This document shows positions 60,168 to 64,000 of a stretch of DNA of 64,000 bases, piece after piece. Made by a program: the position numbers and the translations under genes. How positions within the stretch are numbered: the stretch's first letter is position 1; each line of letters starts with the position of its first letter. The stretch is from contig CASGED010000010.1 of assembly GCA_949300425.1 (NCBI GenBank), forward strand, positions 1 to 64,000, written 5' to 3'. Below the pieces are notes generated by a model. The model ran no database searches. It saw nothing but the letters and a program-made list of their open reading frames with translations, and was not told the origin of the DNA. Origin of the DNA: an uncultured Bacteroides sp. GTDB lineage: Bacteria > Bacteroidota > Bacteroidia > Bacteroidales > Bacteroidaceae.

Positions 60168-60175
60168 TATCTTTG
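60168..60175 (+). promoter_or_regulatory. Promoter of the second TPR regulator
   Basis: TATCTTTG ends 4 bases before the ATG at 60180, so the message is predicted to be leaderless. Confidence 0.65.
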
Positions 60176-60179
60176 CGGC

Positions 60180-61904
60180 ATGAACCTTTGTCGCATCCTG
60201 TTATATGGCCTTTTGTTGCTGCTCTGCGCGTGCGGACCACGGCGTTACCCCTCCTCCTTGGTGGCGGCGGACAGTTTGGCGTCTGTCTGCCCGGATAGTG
60301 CCCTTGCCCTGTTGGCTGCCTTAGAGCCGGACACCGCACGCATGCCTTTGGCCCATCGCATGTACTACCGCCTGCTTTGCGTCAAGGCGGCGGACAAGGC
60401 CTATCTGCCCCATACGTCCGACAGCCTCATCCGTCCCCTTATCCATTATTATATAGAAGAGGAGAGCGACCTGCGGCTGCTTCCGGAGGCTTGTTACTAT
60501 GCGGGGCGGGTGTATCGCGACTTGGGCAACGACCTGCAGGCATTGGACTATTTTGAGGAAGCCTTGCACGCCATCAGGCAAAATGGTGATCGGGCATCGG
60601 TCTTGCAGTCGAAAGTGTACAGCCAGATGGGCACGCTGTATGCCTATCGGGACATGTTTGGGCAAGCCTTGCAGATGTACAAAGAGGGATTGCGGATAGA
60701 CCGGATGCTATCGGACAGCGTCAGTTTGGTATTCGCTTTGCGGGATATTGCCTATATCCATCTTGAATTGAACCATCCGGACAGTGTGCTGCCCTACTTC
60801 AAACACGCCAAACGGATAGCCGACTTGTTGGGACGCCGCGACTTGTCCGATATGGTGCAAAGCCAGTTGGCGGCTGTTTACACCGAGAGGGGACAGTATG
60901 ATTCGGCACGGGTCGCCTTGAAAGACGCTTTGCGGAATAACGAACGTCCTAATTTGAGCAGTATATATTTCATTGCGGGCAATTTTTACCAGGCGATTGG
61001 TAAGCAGGATTCCGCCAACTATTATTACAGACAGCTGTTGCGGATGGGGACGGTCTATGCCCAAGAACGGGCGTATCGGTCACTGACCGCCCAGCGGGTG
61101 TCCGAAAGCGGTGATTCTTCTTTCATCGCCTTGTATGACGGCTTGTTGCAAACCCTCGATTCGCTCCGGGCGTTGGACCGGAAAGCGAACCTGCTCCGGG
61201 CGTATGCGGACTACAACTATTTGCAGAGCGAACAGGAGAACTACCGCCTGAAGGCGCGAAACGGGCGCAATCGGTTCATGTTGGTCGTAAGTGCTGCCGT
61301 CATCTTGGCCCTTTTCTCCCTGCTCATGGCATTGACCCAACGCAACCGCCGCATCCGGCAAGAAGCGGAAGAACAACGGCGCAAGTTCCGGCAAGTGGAG
61401 GAGGAACAACGAAAGAAGCGGGAGACCCTCGAAAATTACCGGCGACAGAAAGAAGAACTGGAAAAGATTTCTCCAACCGACAGTCAAATCCGTAAGTTGG
61501 AACTGATTAACCACGTCTTGGAACAGGACCGGTTGGAGACCGAAGAGGAGCGGGAGGCTCAAGACGCCCTGTTCCGTTCGCCGCTCTACCGCGAGTTGGA
61601 GCGACGTGTCCGTTCCGCACGTGGAACGGCTTTCGTCACAGATGATGAATGGGACACGCTGCGGCGATTGCTCATACCCGCCTATCCCAAGTTCTTTGAA
61701 CGGCTGAACGCCCTTTGCACGCTCAACGAAAACGAACTGCACGTCAGCATTCTGCTTAAAGTAGGCTTCCGTCCGGCGGACATTGCCCGCTTGCTCAACT
61801 TACAACCCACTTCTGTTTCCTCCATCCGGGCGCGTCTCTACAAGAAAGCGACCGGCGGGAAAGGTACGGCGGACTTGTGGGACAAAATGATTCACTCCTT
61901 ATAA
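60180..61904 (+). CDS. TPR lipoprotein regulator with LuxR-like C-terminal domain, second copy
   Basis: The 574-residue protein repeats the plan of the 15579 gene. A lipoprotein signal (MNLCRILLYGLLLLLCAC) is followed by tetratricopeptide repeats (about 40-330), a membrane segment (about 363-382, MLVVSAAVILALFSLLMAL), a long charged coiled coil (about 385-460) and a C-terminal helix-turn-helix-like domain (RPADIARLLNLQPTSVSSIR). It is probably an envelope-anchored regulator of the genes downstream, which encode a DUF3244 and a transglutaminase-like protein. The predicted leaderless start is notable. Confidence 0.85.
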   Translation: MNLCRILLYGLLLLLCACGPRRYPSSLVAADSLASVCPDSALALLAALEPDTARMPLAHRMYYRLLCVKAADKAYLPHTSDSLIRPLIHYYIEEESDLRLLPEACYYAGRVYRDLGNDLQALDYFEEALHAIRQNGDRASVLQSKVYSQMGTLYAYRDMFGQALQMYKEGLRIDRMLSDSVSLVFALRDIAYIHLELNHPDSVLPYFKHAKRIADLLGRRDLSDMVQSQLAAVYTERGQYDSARVALKDALRNNERPNLSSIYFIAGNFYQAIGKQDSANYYYRQLLRMGTVYAQERAYRSLTAQRVSESGDSSFIALYDGLLQTLDSLRALDRKANLLRAYADYNYLQSEQENYRLKARNGRNRFMLVVSAAVILALFSLLMALTQRNRRIRQEAEEQRRKFRQVEEEQRKKRETLENYRRQKEELEKISPTDSQIRKLELINHVLEQDRLETEEEREAQDALFRSPLYRELERRVRSARGTAFVTDDEWDTLRRLLIPAYPKFFERLNALCTLNENELHVSILLKVGFRPADIARLLNLQPTSVSSIRARLYKKATGGKGTADLWDKMIHSL

Positions 61905-61932
61905 TATAATAAACTGCCTACGGACTTTTCGG

Positions 61933-61965
61933 ACAATTTTAGCACCTGTCTGTACGATTTTAGCA
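61933..61965 (+). promoter_or_regulatory. Pair of direct repeats 21 bp apart
   Basis: ACAATTTTAGCA at 61933 and ACGATTTTAGCA at 61954. The same motif at the same spacing occurs in both copies of the 470-bp repeat. It is about 145 bp before the DUF3244 gene. AraC-like regulators bind sites of this shape. Confidence 0.55.
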
Positions 61966-62107
61966 TATACGCAAGGTTGTATGCGTACTCTCCAATGCGC
62001 CAAACGGGAGGTATGCGTATAACTTGGCGTATATATTTCCGGTTCAAAATGTAGGACGGGAACTATTTTATTGGGAATTTCGCAACGTGTTTTTAAAACT
62101 AACTATC

Positions 62108-62473
62108 ATGAAAACAAAACTTTTAGGACTGGCCCTGTTGGGGCTTACGCTTTGCACTCCCGCAAAAGCGATTCAAAAACAAATTGTACTGCAATGTGCG
62201 GATCTCAAGGGCATGATAGGTAGGGATAACCGTTCTTTATCCCTGTTTCCCACTGCCTCACATGACGGAAACGTCATTACCATCTGTTCGGAAAAGGCCT
62301 TGGAAGAGGTATGTATTTATGTGGTGGACGCTCATGGAAACGTTCTGCATACGGAAGAGGTGGGGACATTGTCCGGAGAGTACAGCTTTACGTTGTCCGG
62401 AGAACCAAAAGGCACGCTATGGTTGGTGGTTCAAACGGACGAAGAGAGCTATGAAGGAACCTTCTCACTGTAA
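62108..62473 (+). CDS. DUF3244 family exported protein
   Basis: The ATG at 62108 (MKTKLLGLALLGLTL) gives 121 residues with a signal peptide ending AKA. The small beta-sandwich matches DUF3244: RSLSLFPTASHDGNVITICS, VYIYVVDAHGNVLHTE-like strands, and the closing GTLWLVVQTDEESYEGTFSL. Such proteins are abundant in Bacteroides, often next to TPR/LuxR-like regulators, with unknown function. The following gene starts 12 bases later, so the two are cotranscribed. Confidence 0.82.
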   Translation: MKTKLLGLALLGLTLCTPAKAIQKQIVLQCADLKGMIGRDNRSLSLFPTASHDGNVITICSEKALEEVCIYVVDAHGNVLHTEEVGTLSGEYSFTLSGEPKGTLWLVVQTDEESYEGTFSL

Positions 62474-62485
62474 CCCTCTTTTGCC

Positions 62486-64000
62486 GTGAAAACGCGATTC
62501 TTGTTCTTGGGGACGTTACTCTTCGTGTTGCTGAGTTGTGGCAATCCGGAAGAGGAAGCCGCTTGGCGGGTGGCAGAACAGTCGCCGACCAACCGGACGG
62601 AGCTGACGCGCTTCTTGGAGCACTACCAATCGGCGGGCGACAAGGAGAAATACCGGGCGGCCTGCTTCTTGGTGGCGAACATGCCGGGGAAATTCGCTTG
62701 GGCGGAAGACGGGATGCGCAAGGTGTACGATGTAGACGTGGTGCAGGCGGATTCGCTGATCCGGTCGTTGGAATACTCTTTCCGGCTGAAAGCCGAAAGT
62801 CCCTACTTGCAAGGCTATACGTTCCGCCAATTCTGTGAGTACGTCTTGCCTTACCGGGTAGCCCATGAGCCGTTGGAGTATTACTGGAAATGGGACTGCG
62901 CACAGCGTTTCCGCACGGACAGTACGGACATCGTTGCCGCGGCGCGCCACCTCAACGCACAAGTCCGCTTAGGCATGTCCGCCGATTTCTACGGTGCTCT
63001 TCAAAAGTCCTATTCCACGCTGATGCGTGAAGGGTACGGCAAATGTGACGACCGGAGTACGTTGGTGGTCATGGCTTTGCGTGCGGCGGGCGTTCCGGCG
63101 GCGTTCGAGTTGGTGCCCTACTGGGGGAGCAGCAACAACGCCCATTCGTTTGCCGCATTGGTCTTGCCGGGCGATTCTTCCGTGGCTTTTCAGAATAGTG
63201 ACAACAACTCCGAGACCGGGTTGCTGCACCGCAAGACGCCGAAAGTCTACCGCAAGCGGTATAGTCGTGCTTCCGGTGCGGATGCGGAACGCCTTACCCT
63301 GCCCGAACTGTTTCGTCCGCAGGACTTGCAGGACGTGACGGACAAGCACCGGATAGGTTTCCGGGACGTGGCCTTGGCGGAATCCTCCGCTGACGCTCCG
63401 CTCTATTTGTCCGTCTTTTCCCCGAACGGGTGGGTACCCGTGGCATATAGCTGTGACGGGACTTTTCCCCGGATGGGGACGGGTCGATTGCCGGAGGGCA
63501 TAGAGGAAGCCGTTGGGTTAGGGGACGGCATCCTTTATCTCCCTTCCCGTTACGTGGAGGGGGAGATGCAGCCCGTTTCCGCTCCGGTCATTGTTTCCGA
63601 AGCGGGTGTCCGGGAGTTACGGCCCGATACCACCGTCCGCCGTTCGGTCACGTTGGAACGGAAGTTCCCGCTCAGCGTACGCATGGTTGGTTTTGCCAAC
63701 TACATGCGGCACGGGCTTTTCCAGGTGGCCAACCGTCCCGACTTCTCCGATGCCAAGACCGTTGTCCGGCTGACCGGCACGCCCCTCAGCCGTATGCAGC
63801 GGGTGACTGTGGTGGATGTAGCCGCTTATCGCTACGTGCGTTACCTTCGTCCGCGGGGCACGTTCAGCATGGCCGAGATGCGTGCCTTGTCGCCCGAAGG
63901 CGCAGTTTTGCCTTTCACGCCCATCGCCTGTGGGGCCATCGAACAGACCGTCACCCCTTCTCGGGTATTCGATTCCGACCCGTTGACCTATCTTGAAATC
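62486..64000 (+). CDS. Transglutaminase-like domain lipoprotein, 3' end outside the window
   Basis: The frame opens at GTG 62486 (KTRFLFLGTLLFVLLSCG) and is open for 505 codons to the window edge. The signal ends in a lipobox LLSC (Cys18). A transglutaminase-like core lies at about 185-235: GKCDDRSTLVVMALRAAGVP supplies the catalytic Cys and NNAHSFAALV the His, with Asp probably in QNSDNNS. The later part is beta-rich (from about 310), with discoidin-like text near the end (FDSDPLTYLEI). It may process peptides or cell-surface proteins; substrate unknown. Confidence 0.82.
   Translation, partial: MKTRFLFLGTLLFVLLSCGNPEEEAAWRVAEQSPTNRTELTRFLEHYQSAGDKEKYRAACFLVANMPGKFAWAEDGMRKVYDVDVVQADSLIRSLEYSFRLKAESPYLQGYTFRQFCEYVLPYRVAHEPLEYYWKWDCAQRFRTDSTDIVAAARHLNAQVRLGMSADFYGALQKSYSTLMREGYGKCDDRSTLVVMALRAAGVPAAFELVPYWGSSNNAHSFAALVLPGDSSVAFQNSDNNSETGLLHRKTPKVYRKRYSRASGADAERLTLPELFRPQDLQDVTDKHRIGFRDVALAESSADAPLYLSVFSPNGWVPVAYSCDGTFPRMGTGRLPEGIEEAVGLGDGILYLPSRYVEGEMQPVSAPVIVSEAGVRELRPDTTVRRSVTLERKFPLSVRMVGFANYMRHGLFQVANRPDFSDAKTVVRLTGTPLSRMQRVTVVDVAAYRYVRYLRPRGTFSMAEMRALSPEGAVLPFTPIACGAIEQTVTPSRVFDSDPLTYLEI

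Noticed and set aside
1-64000. Insertion sequences, prophage or tRNA genes
   Set aside because: No transposase, integrase, phage structural gene or cloverleaf was recognised; repeats are short and intergenic.

Overview
The window is a stretch of a Bacteroidales chromosome, most likely Bacteroides or Phocaeicola. The evidence is a SusC/SusD pair, two fimbrillin lipoproteins, SGNH/MBOAT and DUF3244/DUF3098 proteins, and about two dozen promoters with the Bacteroidetes -7 box TAnnTTTG. No rRNA, tRNA, CRISPR array, prophage or insertion sequence was seen.

Layout. 1-6.1 kb: a divergent pair of SusC genes that share an identical leader and signal peptide. Between them lies a promoter segment bounded by inverted repeats, and a SusD gene follows the right-hand SusC. 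6.1-8.2 kb: two AT-rich cassettes flanked by direct repeats, a MntA/HepT toxin-antitoxin pair and an unknown kinase-like protein. 8.2-15.6 kb: aroA, a metal ABC permease, tsaE, an Imm17-like protein, an M16 peptidase, a cyclophilin, and a sigma54-type response regulator followed by a possible sigma54-dependent small RNA. 15.6-18.1 kb: a TPR/LuxR-like lipoprotein regulator and a divergent, free-standing copy of its output domain. 18.2-23.4 kb: a methyltransferase, ftsX, a DUF3098 gene, uppP, truB, queA and folK. 23.4-26.6 kb: a dispersed 470-bp repeat, then an SGNH/MBOAT O-acylation pair. 26.8-29.3 kb: a ParDE-like pair, yccF, a hicA remnant with intact hicB, and an AlkD-like gene. 29.3-33 kb: a CarboxypepD_reg-like protein, pyrH, an orphan antitoxin, frr and rsgA. 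33-38.5 kb: an RND efflux operon.

38.6-43.8 kb is accessory: two fimbrillins, an HU-like protein, and two duplicated small operons sharing promoter, small-protein N-terminus and terminator but carrying different last genes (DUF2442 or PIN). The larger fimbrillin is read out of frame from its best ATG because of a run of nine C, a candidate phase-variation switch. 44-51.6 kb: a pectate lyase and a MacAB-TolC-like operon. 51.6-55.4 kb: luxS, mtnN and a YfhO-family protein. 55.5-64 kb: a two-component system, an outer-membrane beta-barrel, a second TPR/LuxR-like regulator, a DUF3244 protein and a transglutaminase-like lipoprotein cut by the window edge.

Common threads are surface variation (invertible SusC promoter, homopolymer fimbrillin switch), small toxin-antitoxin cassettes moved or lost by recombination between short repeats, and several families of intergenic repeats. 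The repeats include arrays of about 15-bp dyads at an exact 21 or 22 bp period, and pairs of direct repeats 21 bp apart that resemble AraC-type operators.
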